This document shows, piece after piece, positions 48,050 through 61,712 of a stretch of DNA of 64,000 bases (position 1 is its first letter; each line of letters opens with the position of its first letter). This stretch comes from Coptis chinensis. Its lineage: Eukaryota; Streptophyta; Magnoliopsida; Ranunculales; Ranunculaceae. The notes beneath the pieces were generated by a model. The model was not told where the DNA came from. It saw only the letters and a program-made list of their open reading frames with translations, and did not search any database. The stretch covers positions 41,998,501 to 42,062,500 of the forward strand of contig CM027377.1 of NCBI GenBank assembly GCA_015680905.1, read 5' to 3'. The position numbers and the translations under genes are program-made.

Positions 48050-48540
48050 TGCATCTTTTATAAGGTAGGTTTAGTGATGATAATATTGTCGATCGATTTA
48101 TATTCACTCTCATTTGCAAGTGTATTCATACTGCAGCAGGTTATTAGTAATGTATATATTGCATTTTTATTTAAAAAACTAAAAATGGATGGTATCTCGC
48201 TTCTATGAAAACCGTCACAACTGATGACTACTTTGTGTGTCACTTTTGGCCCGAAAACAATTTCTTGATTAATGCTTTTGAAAAGTGACACAACAAAGTC
48301 GTCTTCTAGTGGCACTTTTAAGGTATTTTTGGGTCACTTTTGGGATTAAAGTGACACAAGTAATCACTTTTTTGTGTCACTTTCATAACATAAACTGACA
48401 CAACAAATGTATTTCTTGAGACACTTTTGCAAACTTTTAGTGACGCCGGCAGATAAGACGCTTTCATAATAATCAGAAAAGTGACAAACCACTTTTTAAG
48501 ACACTTTAAAAGTGATTCGTTAAGACCTTTTTTTGTAGTG
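48050..48540. repeat. Subterminal array and right terminus of CACTA element
   Basis: Direct and inverted copies of GTGTCACTTT / AAAGTGACAC recur about every 20-50 bp up to CACTACAAAAAAAGGTC (inverted, 48524-48540). These would be the TNPA-type binding sites of this family. Confidence 0.85.
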
Positions 48541-50330
48541 ACATCCGTTAGGTGATTTAAAACATTTATAATCCGTTAGCAATACAAATATCCATTGGTA
48601 ATATTATGTAACACTTTTTTGTATATTTTGTCACGTTTTAGTATATGTTAGAGTTGGGGAAGAATTACGTTGAAAAATAAAAAGAAAAATCACACTAAAA
48701 AGAAATAATGAAAACTTCAGCCGGAAATAACGAAAACTTTAGAGGGAGTCTTTTCTGCTCATCTAAATCCGATGCCCTAAAAAGAATAACAAAGAACAAG
48801 GAAAAAAAAGAAAAACCAGTGGAACGGTGTTGTCGGCTAAGGTTTCGATTCCTCACTTCGTAAGTTGCCCTCCCTCTTGTTCTTTCCCCTTCTTGTTCTT
48901 CTTCTCTTCCTCCTCCCCCCTTTAAATTATTGTTCAAAATTGATTCCGGGTTTCTAAAGTTAAAATTGATCTATGTTCTAGGGTATCAATTCATTGCTTC
49001 TGCCACCAAGTGTTTGCTCTAGTCAAGGTAACAAATTTACGCATCAATTTTAATTTTAAAAATTTTTTTTTTGTTGCTCATTGGTTTGGTCCAACTTTGG
49101 ATTATCAGATAAAATATTCATCTTTTATATAAAAGAAGCTTCCTTGATAGTTATTAGTTATTTGATTTGAAAAAAATTAGGTTCTTTGCTAGATCTATTT
49201 ACTCCATGTTTTGTGATTTGATTTTTTAAGTGTTGTTATTACTATTAGTATTGGATGTGCTTGCTTGTACAATGAGCTGGTGTATAATACTACACTAATG
49301 GTTAAGAAGTTTCATTTTTTTTTAGCTATCACCACCTCCATGGATCACAGAAGTGGAAAACTTTGGTGTCTAGGACTGTGTATTGCCATCCTAATAATTA
49401 ACAACATGGTATTTGAAACCCACTTTTACAAATAAACTAGTAATTGGGACCAAACATTGACTCGGTGGATTGACTTGGTAGCTTGCTAGAGTAAGGGTTG
49501 CATGATTGCTTTGGTTTGGTTTTGTTCTTTCAATTGCCAACCTTTACCTTCACTCTCATGCAGTATGTTGGCTTGTTTCATAAGCAATTAAATATATTAT
49601 TTGAACTAGCTAATTTAGTTACCTTTTACTGCTAGTTATAGGTATGGGTGAATTAGGTCGTACTTGGCCAAAAGAATTTTTTACTTGAATCTTTACTTTT
49701 TATATGGCCTTTCACTTTTTAGATATATATGTTGTACGTGTCAAAAAATTTGAAATAATCGACACATTATATTACCTTTAGTCAATGTGCTTTCTTTGCA
49801 TGGGACAAAGAATGTCGTTAACAGATTGCTTGATCTTTTTATGATTATGTTTTTGCTGATTATTCTTTTATGATATGACATATAATTATATGTATGGATG
49901 AACTTCAAGGGGGATTATTATTATTCATGAACACAATCTTTCCCATTGGTAAAGTAGGAAGATTGTGTATAAATGGGTTCATGAGTTATAGATTTTATGT
50001 ATATTGGATTTATTCGAATATATTAAAAATAATGTATATTTAGGTTGCTTTGTTCCATTTACGAGTAATGATCCTTGTTATATTTAACAAACTTTTGATG
50101 TTAGATTTGATTAAGTTCTTTTGTATCACTAAAATTATTTTGATATGCACTTATTAAGTAGTTAAATAGTTTCTTGAAATAAAAAAGATGATTCTTTATG
50201 GTACTCGTTATGGGCACCTCCCATTTTGTGTTGGGCTGACCCTAAAAAAAAATTATTACAAGTTTGCCATTGACCTAAAAATTATAATTTTTGTTGGGCA
50301 CCCTCCAACTACATTAAGATAACTTGTAGC
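48541..50330. other. Region with no firm gene; possible exon 49341-49408
   Basis: A UTR-like CT-rich stretch (48840-48920) and an intron-like start near 49028 are followed by an AG-preceded exon candidate that begins MDHRSGKLWCLGLCIAILII, a signal-peptide-like start, and stops at a GT (GTATTTG). No continuation was recognised. This could be the 5' end of a host gene broken by later insertions. Confidence 0.3.
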
Positions 50331-51816
50331 TGATAAGAGCCCAAAACTGTAGTTTTAACTACTTAACAATAATATTTTTAGACCAATTATGCGAGTAATA
50401 AATAAGAGTTAATGCTAATTACGTTCTTTTATGTATTTCAGGCATTGAAGTCAATTATATGCAGAAATGTGCCACTTTGGCGATATAAAGGAGCAAGGGT
50501 TGGTTGCTAAGAAGTTCTGTGATTAAAAGCCAAGATTCAAGGAGAAAAAGTATTTGTAAAGCCCGGTCAGAAGCTGAAAAGTCAGAGTCAACGCGGGCAA
50601 AAACAACACACAAAAGTCAGCATAACTTCCGAAGACTGTATCTTTGGACTCAGGCCTTGGAATTGGGCGTACCTTATGTCAAAACGACCGGCTTGGAAAG
50701 AGCTTTCTAATGGTCCAAACCTTGACCCAATAATATATGTAAAAGTGGACAAAAATCATGTTGAAGTCAAAGCCAGCTGAAAAGGGCCCTGTGGACTGAA
50801 ATAATTGGGCTTTGGGCTCGATTTTCCTGCCCAAAACATGGACCCTCAGGCCATGCACAAAAATATGGATCTGGTCTCCTCTATTTCCACACACAAGACT
50901 TAGTTCTTAAGTATCAATTAGGTTAGAATAGCAAGTAACCATTAAAGCTTAGTTCTAGATCTAGTTTTTCAATTAATTAATTAGTTGTTATTCTTGTTTT
51001 AATTTCAGTATTGAATGATTGTTATTTAGTTGTTAGATCAATAAAATATTTAGTTCTTGATAATCTAGTTTCGTTTTCCATTAATTATTATCTTCAATTC
51101 TTAGATTTACTTATTTTTCATTATTAGTTTAAATCAATTATTGCATGAGTAGTTTCCATTTGAGTTTAAATAAGCAAAGTTCCAATCTTTTTATGATGAC
51201 TTGTTTAATTGCATATGGAAATGATAGCATGATGATTCTAGGCTAAACCTCCATTAGAGGGGGTTGAAGAAGCCTTGATGAAGCTTGATTTGTGTTAGCG
51301 TAGAGTAGTCGTAATTTCCATTCCATTCTAGAAACGATTAGTTCACCATGAGAATGGATTGATCATTCACATGCTAGATGTTAGTTGGTAGAGATTACCA
51401 TGAACAACTAGGGATTAGGAAGAACCAATTGTTCTGTGAAAGTAGTTCAATTCGGATTACGACGATTCGTCGTTAGTAAATTAAGTAGAGTTAAGATGGA
51501 ATCAATCCCCCCTAATTCCTTATCGTAGATTCAACCCGTAACATTTCATAGTTGAATCCCATTATCTTGTTAGTATAAATTGCATCGTAGTATAATTCGT
51601 AAAACTCTCATTGACTTTGGTAGGATTGATAGTCGTAGAAAACTTTGAATGCTAAAGAACTAGGAGTGGAACAAATCTTCTATTCCAACTTTACTTCAAT
51701 AGTATCGAGAGTAGAAATCTTTGATAAATAGTATATGTAAAAGTTTTAGTTTTACTTCCGTTTAGATTTTATCATTTATTCGGAGTAGAATTATATTCAA
51801 TTTTATCCTATTATCA
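50331..51816 (+). repeat. Solo LTR, Athila-like
   Basis: TGATAAGAGCCCAAAACTG...ATTATCA, 1486 bp, close in sequence to 38215-39719. Flanks GTAGC and GCTAG do not form a clear duplication. No interior sequence on either side. Confidence 0.88.
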
Positions 51817-52129
51817 GCTAGTACATGGGGGCTTCTAGTAATTCCAATTCCTCGGCCTGACAAGGCATCCCACCATTCCCACACCATGCAATTTGGTATT
51901 TGCTTCGTCAGGCTTTCCCACCAAATTTTCTAGAGACATCAGCCCATTAAATGTTTACAGATCATGTAGGTCTTAATGTCAACATTCATTATAATCACAA
52001 AAAGCTACACTAGCTTATAAAGTTCCATTCGCCCTAGTTAGACTCCCATGTCGAAACCCATTGGATAAACTAACGGAAAAGACATGTAGATCAGACCTTG
52101 ACAGAGTATCATAATGACATGATTTCTTG
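51817..52129. other. No gene recognised
   Basis: Flanking DNA between the solo LTR and the CACTA terminus without recognisable coding sequence. Confidence 0.5.
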
Positions 52130-52673
52130 CACTACACCATATCAGAATATTCACAACGCCCCAGATTTTGACTTACCAACACTTGTTTACCATTGCAGAC
52201 TTAGTAACGCTTATTTAGCGTTGGTTAGTGACGTAAGTGTTAGTATAATTATCACAATTTCCAGAATTAATTCGCTACCCTTTTGAAATGTTGGTAATGC
52301 GTTGAAAACTTGTTTTGGGAGAGAGGGAAAAGAAAATATATCGTGCCCTTCTCACAGACTGATGTCAAACTCTAATTTTCAGGAACTCAGAACAACTCAA
52401 ACTCTCCTTTCTCTCTTTTTCCCTGAAGAAAAGCTAGGGTTTACCAACGTAGCTAAAATTAAACTCTTTACTCTATTTTTATCTTTGTGAATTTGGTTTG
52501 TGATGTTTGTCCATAGTTGCATTTGCTGCCCCTGCCGCTTTTAAGGTGACTACTTTCTCACCTTCCTCTTCCGTTTCCATTAGCAATGAAAAGAGTGAGC
52601 TTTTCTTAAAACTTGAAAAGGAGTGAGTTTTTGACAAAAGAAACTTGTTTTTATTGATCTACTGGTTAAATAA

Positions 52674-54342
<1,669 letters not shown>

Positions 54343-57300
54343 TAGTCCGATTGGCCTCTCGTTTGTTGCTAACAACTGAGAAGGGCCAGATCACAATGCC
54401 GGGTAATTGTAGAGAGTTTATAGTGGACACAGTCTCCGGCCACTTTTATTTTATGGAAATGAACACTCGTCTGCAGGTGCATTGATAATTAGTTCTACTC
54501 TTTTTGCTTTTACAATGTAATTAAACATTTAAGTTTACTGAAAACATAGAAAACATTGTTTAGGTTGAGCATCCTGTGACTAAGATGATTGTTGGTCAAG
54601 ATCTTGTAGAATGGCAGATTCGTGTTGCGAATGGAGAACCTCTTCCTTTAATTCAGGCATAGGTGCCTCTAACAGGTAAACTTTACTGTAGAACAACTAC
54701 GTCTTGTCACTTGTGAGTTTTAATCCAAAAAAACTATGAAAGATAATGATTATTTCTAAAGCTGCAGAAAAGAAGAAAAAGAAAAAAGGTCTACAGGTTA
54801 GCAGTAATCAGGAGAAGAAAAAAGAAAAGAAAAAGAAGTTACTTGGACCATGCACTACTTGATATGTTATCACTGTAGGAACCATTATTCAGAATGACTA
54901 TTTCTACAAACCGCGAACACCACGCGCAGCGGAATTAATGGGTGTCCACAATTTGTGATTGGGAAAGATACATTTGAGAATCGGTCTAGATAACTCTGAG
55001 AATCCAAGCTTTATGAATCCGAATCAACAATCAACCCCTTGATCTTCTGTTGTATTCCTTTAGAATAGATTGGTTGTTGTGTGGACAACGATCTACCAAT
55101 CCCTTTCTTTCTCACAAGGCTATATCCAATTTTGGATCTATCTTTCCTTGCCTCTTTTTTTGTTCAGATGAATAGTGAATTTCGGCCAGAGAGAGAGTAT
55201 TCTATTTATAGGCTATAACAGGGACCATGAGGAGAAATTAGGGTTGGGCCTCTTGACGGGCTTGGGCTTCCCATGTTCGCCCCGAACACACGGCCCAAGT
55301 CCGTCAACAAATGGCTTATTCCACTAAAGGCCATTGTTGCACTACCACCCTAATCCCAAATTACGTGTCAGCGTTTATGGGCTCCATATTATATGCTCGT
55401 TGATCTCCCCATGTTTAAGATAGCGAATGTCCGTTGATTAAGTTAAGTTACTGACAACTACATTAATCAACTTCTTATGTCCTTGAGTAGTACCACTCAA
55501 CCTCATTGTCATGTCGGAATAAATCCACCTGCAGGGTTTACATGATAATCTTTTTGAGCTCCTCAAGGGGACATCATCAACCCGACTTCTTACGGGACAC
55601 GGATTCCTTTTATAATCAACAACACACCTTCCATACAATGTCATTACCCAATCCATCAAGTTTGTTGATTCACAAAGGAATCTCACTCATTGATGATTTA
55701 AAGTAATGCACAATGCATGTAAGTGCCCATTATTATATCCGGATTAGGAGGACAAACATCCATAATAACAGAGGCGTTTGTTCTCTTATATAGTCAATAT
55801 AAGGAGAAACAACCTCACTTGGTCCTGTTCAATACACACAAAGTGTACTAGTGTAATCATATAGTCAAGATACACTAATACCAGATTATACTACAACCGT
55901 ACCAATGGTTTGTCCAAATCCATCTAGGTTGTGAACGATTACTTATACTTTATAAGGTACTGATGATATGATCTTCTGTTTGTTCACACCATATCATCTA
56001 CAACATAAAATATTAGACACATGCATATAACTAATAACATATATAATATGCATAACATTTGCCCATATGGGATTCTCATTCAAAATATAAAAAATTAGAG
56101 TTAATACAAAAGTAATGCTTTTAGTATATAACCCTATCAATCACTGGAATTTTTGTTAAATTGATTTTGTATCCATGCACAACTTAATCACTTAGATTTC
56201 AAATTAAAAGCATCCTTGTAGAACAACCAAGCTAGAATAGGCAAAAAAAAAAAAGAATATTCAAGCGCTTATCTAACTGGTCATGCATGTAACCATTAAC
56301 CAGATCCTGGGATAATATACTGTTGATTCCAAATGGGCATTTGTATTCTTCTTCCATTCTAGATCATATTCTAGAGTAAGATTCTAACATGTTTTTTTCT
56401 ACTTCCCTTTGCAATAATAGGGCATGCCTTTAAAGCTGGGATTTATGCTGAAAATGTGCCGAAAGGATTTCTTCCTGCAGCAGGTGTTCTTCATCATTAT
56501 GATCCAGTAACCATCTCTTCAACAGGTGCACAAACATGTGAACTCATTCATTTGCAACTCATATATCAATGTTAGCCTGGAGGATTAGAAAATCATTATT
56601 TCCAAATCCTATACACATGCACAAAGCACGATCATAAGTTAGGAAGTCCGAAGGAAGGTTCACAGTAAGAGATCTCTAGTCTAAGGTAAACCTTCATGCT
56701 AATTAGATGATCCTAAATCCCTGACTATCCAATCATGTTACTGTCTGTATTTTATTAGGAGGAATTTTAAATAGTTGAGAGATCAGATTGTGTGGATCAT
56801 GGAATTTTCCTTCTTCACCAAGTTTTCACTTGGATTGCACTGGACTTAGAACATTGATACTTATCCTTATTCAGTTTTTTGTGGATGTTCTATCATTGAA
56901 CAATTTGAGTTGAGACAGGAGTGGAATAAGGAGACAGTGTCAGCATGCATTATAATCCAATGATAGCTAAGCTTGTAGTATGGGGAGAAAATCGTAGTGC
57001 AACATTAGTTAAAATGAAGGATTGCTTGTCAAAATTTTCAGGTATACGATTGTTACAGTTGCAATGTCATAGTATTTTATGGTCTACACTGCACTAAATA
57101 AACCACAATGGATTTTTTATATCATCACGTAGTGGCTCTTACACACTCCGACGCCAAAGAAAAACGGATATGTAATATATCGTTCACTCTTTAGACATTA
57201 AACTCATAGTGATACATGAAAAAATGGTTGTCTGCTCATCCATTTCGTTCTTTTATCTAGAGACCTTTCTTCAAATAAGTGGATGACTACTGTTTTCCTT

Positions 57301-58010
57301 CCTATCCCGTTTTGCACCCTTGTGTACTACTACTTTCTATCTATCATTACAACCTTCCAGATAGGTGCATTGTTATGCCTCACATTTGGAACGTGCTAAC
57401 TACTGTTTAACTTCAACTCATTCATTCTGAATGGAATTGATTACCTGCAGTAGTCATGACTTGAGTTTATTTGATAGACATTCTATAATGCAGTCTAAAC
57501 TGGAAGTACGAAATTCCTTTTGTAGGTTGCTGGCTTGCCAACCAACATCAATTTTCTTCAAAGGCTTGCCAACCATTGGGCTTTTGAAACTTGCGAAGTA
57601 GAAACCCATTTTATCGAGCGTTTTAAAACTAACCTTTTCAATGATCCAAGTGATACAACGTTACAACAAAGGCATATGCAGCTGCTTCACGAGCTGTGGC
57701 CTTAGTTGTTGCCTGCATGTGCAAACAGGAAAACTTAGCTTTAACTTAAGGTTCTCTTCCTTCAAATAGGGAACTTCTCTGAATAATTTTGTTAGGTTTT
57801 CTCGTAACATTTCTAATGTTTATATAGGTTTTATTTTTCTCTCCGCTGAGTCTCTGATTGTTCATATACTCCATCTTGTGTTTGTGCTATATGTAGACTG
57901 GAGATGGTGCTTCCCACGGAATGGGAATTAAAGTGTTGCATTTAGGCCAACATAATTTAGTTGAGGATGATGGATTAAGCATGGATATCTGTTTAGCTAT
58001 TTATTCTAAG
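54343..58010 (+). pseudogene. MCCA: Methylcrotonoyl-CoA carboxylase alpha-subunit fragment (six exons)
   Basis: Exons with AG/GT borders: 54343-54476 (EFIVDTVSGHFYFMEMNTRL), 54564-54675 ([20 protein letters not shown]), 56421-56525 (AGIYAENVPKGFLPAAGVLH), 56919-57041 (SMHYNPMIAKLVVWGENRSA), 57526 to about 57730 (VAGLPTNINFLQRLANH) and 57897-58010 (DGLSMDICLAIYSK). This is the C-terminal biotin-carboxylase region with the EMNTRLQVEH ATP/bicarbonate site, plus the start of the linker domain. The intact enzyme is a mitochondrial leucine-degradation biotin enzyme. Stops at 54660-54662 (TAG) and 56927-56929 (TAA) and a frameshift near 57665 disable it. The ATP-grasp N-terminus and the biotin-carrier AMKM domain are absent. 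Confidence 0.93.
54874..56139 (-). repeat. Solo LTR, TSD ATCAC (inverted partner of 61952-63157)
   Basis: TGTAGGAACC...CCCTATCA on the plus strand; 1266 bp flanked by ATCAC (54869-54873, 56140-56144). It sits in the intron between MCCA exons 2 and 3, so it came after capture. On its own strand it starts TGATAGGGTTATATACT. No internal element sequence is present, so the superfamily (Copia-like by LTR form) is a guess. Confidence 0.9.
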
Positions 58011-58585
58011 GTATAACGTGTTTATTCAGCATATTTATCTTTTTTCCCAGTTGATTTTTGCATGTCTAGAATGCAACTATAAAATTTCTTGTGCCATAGA
58101 ATATTTGTGATATTAGCATAGTCAAAACAACTTTGCTGAGATCTCTCTAATCGCACAATGTCAACATTGGTGGAATGGACGCATGGGTCATTAGTTATGC
58201 AAAGGCAGCAGCCACTTACGTGGTATAAGGTAAGAAAATGTACCATGACTTAACATTCCTAAAGGAAATCACTTTTAGCCTCAGAAACTTACTTTTTTCT
58301 TTTTCTTTTTAAATTTCAGCTAGAATGTAATTATTTTGTACCTCCTCTCGATGAATGCCTTATGAAAATTGTCGAGGAGGATAAAGCAGGAAAAGTCTTG
58401 TAAATCCAAATAAATGTTTATCTAGCTATAGTCATTTGACATCTCTAGATGCTTCAGAATATGCTGTATTGGGTAAACTTGTTATTACAAAATGCGGTCT
58501 TAGTTTTGGTCTACTTTTGGTTGGTAGTACATTTGGTCTTAGTTACTTTGTTAGCTACCCAAAGATTGATTTTACATGTCGTATT
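58011..58585. other. CACTA interior between MCCA and YjbQ fragments
   Basis: Contains a small exon-like stretch at about 58320-58402 (PPLDECLMKIVEEDKAGKVL) after an AG, not recognised. Otherwise AT-rich. Confidence 0.4.
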
Positions 58586-58589
58586 ATTC

Positions 58590-58804
58590 TTGCTGGTCCT
58601 GATGATATGCCAACACACATAAAATCATCGATGTTTGGTTGCACCCTCACATTTGGATTTTCTATGACCACATCTGTTAAATGAATGTTTTTTCCTTTTT
58701 GTTTCCCTCTCTTTGATCTCTATCCAGTTTTATCACTAACTTGTTGCTCGTGTGTCTACAGTGTTCCAATTACTGATGGGCGTCTTAACATGGGAACTTG
58801 GCAG
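58590..58804 (+). pseudogene. YjbQ / UPF0047 family fragment (two exons)
   Basis: The first piece (about 58590-58650) reads GPDDMPTHIKSSMFGCTLT. Its expected GT donor is AT (CTCACATTTG), a likely G-to-A change. The second exon (58762-58804) reads VPITDGRLNMGTWQ and ends AG|GT. Together they match the conserved core of plant UPF0047/YjbQ proteins, for which secondary thiamine-phosphate synthase activity is described in bacteria. Start and C-terminal HxxxH-like parts are missing. Confidence 0.8.
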
Positions 58805-59287
58805 GTAACATGAAATTAGGTTATATGGAGAATACTTTATTGCTTTACTGAAAAACTAATCACCGTTGGCTATTTGGTGATATTAAATGGTTAAGTCTTT
58901 CTTTTGGATATGACTTATGAGAAGTTATGTTTGAAGGTAAAAAGTGGTATGTTATAAATATACAATGAGTCGATATAGAAATCTATTTGCTTTTGTGTCA
59001 TTCTCTCCTGATTTGTTTATAAAGTGGCTTGAGAACTAGGGTGTGTTTGATTGCATGAGGGAATTTGCACCACTGAATCCCACATTTTAGTGCAATTCTC
59101 AAGAGATAGGAATCATATATAGGTAGGTATGGGAAACTTTTGACATCTTCAAGAACGTTTGCGGAGAAGTTGTATGTGAATTCTTACATTAGGAGGGCAT
59201 GAAAGACTTTTCTAAAGGAAATGATCCTTTGATTGGTAATCTCCTATTTACTCTTTTGTTTTCCTTTAATTGGAGTGTGTTGTGTAG

Positions 59288-59379
59288 GGTATCAATTTGA
59301 TGGAGGGAAAAGCAAGAAGCAGACCAAAATAATTGCTCCCCAATTAAATGATCATGCTCACCTCAAGCTCCTTGTCAAG
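59288..59379 (+). pseudogene. Unrecognised captured exon
   Basis: An AG...GT-bounded stretch with an open frame (FDGGKSKKQTKIIAPQLNDH, then AHLKLLVK). Codon-like composition and borders suggest a real exon of a further source gene, which I cannot name. Confidence 0.4.
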
Positions 59380-59959
59380 GTAAAAGTTTAAAATTCCACT
59401 CTCCATTTTCTCATTTGTTCAATTTCTTACTTCTTTTAGGTGGATTTTCAAATATTTAATTAATTACATGAGTTTAATTAGTACTATTGTATTTATAAGT
59501 TCATTATTTGTTTTGTGAATTTTTAGGAATTAGATGGACTTTGTGGACTGCATTAGGATTTATAGTGAGTGAAGCCATCACCAATACTTGGTATTGCAAT
59601 GATTTGCGATTGTTTGGGAAATCATATTGAATATGTTACCCTTATATGTAAATATGAATATGTAACTCTTAGAAAATATTTTGAAGTTATATTGCATACA
59701 TGGTTTAACGAATATCCTATTTTTTTTTTCAGTCTTTTGCTTGTGTTTGCTATTATTTACTTGTCAAATGATATGAAACGGCAATGGGGATTTTATCATG
59801 GAATTGAGATGTTTGTTTCAATATGGAAATGAGATGTTTGTTTCAATACATATAGATCAAGTAGTGTTATTTTTACAGGTTAAGTGTGTCCTAATAAAAT
59901 GGGGCATGTTTAGCTAGTTGCTACAAAATATGAGAAATTATTTTTTATTTTATTTGCAA

Positions 59960-60313
59960 CCCATCAGCAATGGTTCATAACCGTTACAAATTTAAAAATG
60001 TTGCTAAAGTTTTGTCGAAACAGGCATAAACAAGCGTTACAAATAATATTTGAAACACTTACAAACCGTTGGAAAGTTTTTCTTGCAATGGTTAATAAGC
60101 GTTGGAAATTTTAGTTTGCAACGGTTAATAAGTGTTGGAAATTTCAGTTTGCAACGGTTAATAACCGTTCTCAATATCTGTTTGCAACACTTATTAACCG
60201 TTGCAAACATTTCCAATACTTTACCCATGTCATATTTGCAACGCTTAAAAAGCGTTGCAAAAATTATTAGCAACGGTTTTTTGCCGTTGCAAATAGCCTA
60301 TTATGGTGTAGTG
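59960..60313. repeat. Subterminal repeats and right terminus
   Basis: About ten units of GCAACGGTTAATAACCGTT type in direct and inverted order, roughly 30 bp apart, ending TAGCCTATTATGGTGTAGTG-like terminus. The two overlapping small frames here (60037-60325) simply translate the repeat. Confidence 0.88.
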
Positions 60314-61712
60314 TTGTGTTCTTAATATGTCACAATAAAGTTCATCTTTTTCCAAGAACAATTGCTAATCATCGAGGTGTTTTACAAACTACAAAGACAT
60401 GGTAAAAGTGGTTATCTAAGGCTTTCACCAAACCAATTATCTCCTACACATTTATAGGGTAAGTTTGTGAAGAATGAGTTCCAAATGACACGTTCTGTAA
60501 TCTGAAGGTCGTACAAGGCTTTAGATTTAGATTTTTAAATAGCAAGCAGTGATTCTGACAAAAAAAAAAGTGAGCCCGAATGCATATAAGCTTGACATGC
60601 TCGAGAGGGAGAACACAAGACAGTATCGGGAGCCAATCTAAATGTCAACAGAGATCGAGAGGGCAAAGAAATTTACACAATTTGGTGGAGTGGAGGAGAT
60701 GGAGATGAAAGTTGGGATGAAGACTAGTTGTAATTGGTTATGTCCGGTTTATTTTTGTGCGGGCTTTGGTGATGGGGTCTGCCCAAAACTCTGTGCGCCC
60801 AACATAATTACAGACCCCAAATTAGGCCGGAGTCTGCCCAACATAAAAGTGTGGTTCGTCAATAACATGACTCTTCTTTATTAATACTCTTTACCTTGAA
60901 ATTAACATTTCTTAAACTTTTTGGAAATGTGATATATGGTGTGGTTTATGCTTGACATATATATTGCAAATTAGCATGGTGTTCTAATGTTCAGTTTCTA
61001 TTCATGTTTATTCAAAATCAGGGAGCTTTTCCTTTTTATTTCTTTTATATAACATGTGGGCTGCAACTCTGTTCTAATCTTATAAATGCTATATTTAATA
61101 TACTTTGTCATGCCTTACATACTTGTCTTATTGGGATCTATTTTTCTAGCCTATGTATTTGATATGCAATTACTAATTGCATATCCAAGTGCTTGAGACA
61201 ATTTTGTCTCTATTGACAAGAGCTCAGTTGATATACTAATCATATGATCAGTTCATTGATGTAATCCATCCTCTTAGGATGACTAATTAAGTGTGCATGT
61301 TCGAGGACCAATCTAAATGATTGGAACTTGAGTTGTCCAGTTCGGGATTATTTAAGAACATCAAGTTTATCTTGAGTAGTGTTCTTCATATGAAAACACT
61401 TATGTCTGTTTCATAGTCTTGTGTTATCTCTCCTTGCACTTGTTTGGGTACATTGATCCTCGTTGGTTTTCAACGACAATGAGAGAAACAAATATACTCG
61501 GAGAAATGCATGTAGATGCTAATGGAGTTTCGGCAAGTACATGTGTTTATATTTTCAACACCAAGACAATCTTCATTTTTTGAATGTGATTAGACTCGCA
61601 AGGATATAGAACTTAGAAACCCCCTTCCTCCACATGGGTAGGTTAACTTACTTGCTTATTTTTGTCTTACATTCCTTAACTTTAATCGTCCTAGAAGGTG
61701 CTTTGTTGCAGA
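60314..61712. other. No gene recognised
   Basis: AT-rich DNA, probably upstream or intron sequence of the transposase gene that begins at 61713. A splice-acceptor-like GTTGCAG lies just before that start. Confidence 0.5.

Larger units (their letters stand above)
27857..48540 (+). mobile_element. CACTA transposon with TNP2, TNPA-like and Ulp1 genes (right part)
   Basis: The right end at 48540 reads, inverted, CACTACAAAAAAAGGTC, preceded by a GTGTCACTTT subterminal array. Genes on the plus strand: TNP2 transposase with DUF4218 (28237-30990), DUF4216 (31088-31723), a TNPA/Transposase_24-like gene (32043-35101), and after a 10-kb LTR element a Ulp1-type protease (45240-46768). The left terminus is not visible and probably lies left of the window, beyond the outer LTR element that inserted at 27856/27857. 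All genes carry stops or shifts. Confidence 0.75.

Noticed and set aside
50331..51816. Target-site duplication of this solo LTR
   Set aside because: Flanks GTAGC and GCTAG do not match as a direct 5-bp repeat.
54343..58010. Functional MCCA gene
   Set aside because: Two in-frame stops, a frameshift, and no ATP-grasp N-terminus or biotin-carrier domain; it lies within CACTA borders with a target duplication.
60037..60325. Two overlapping frames with repeated LINRCKLKFP-like units
   Set aside because: Both strands stay open because they translate the CACTA subterminal repeat array; not a repeat protein.
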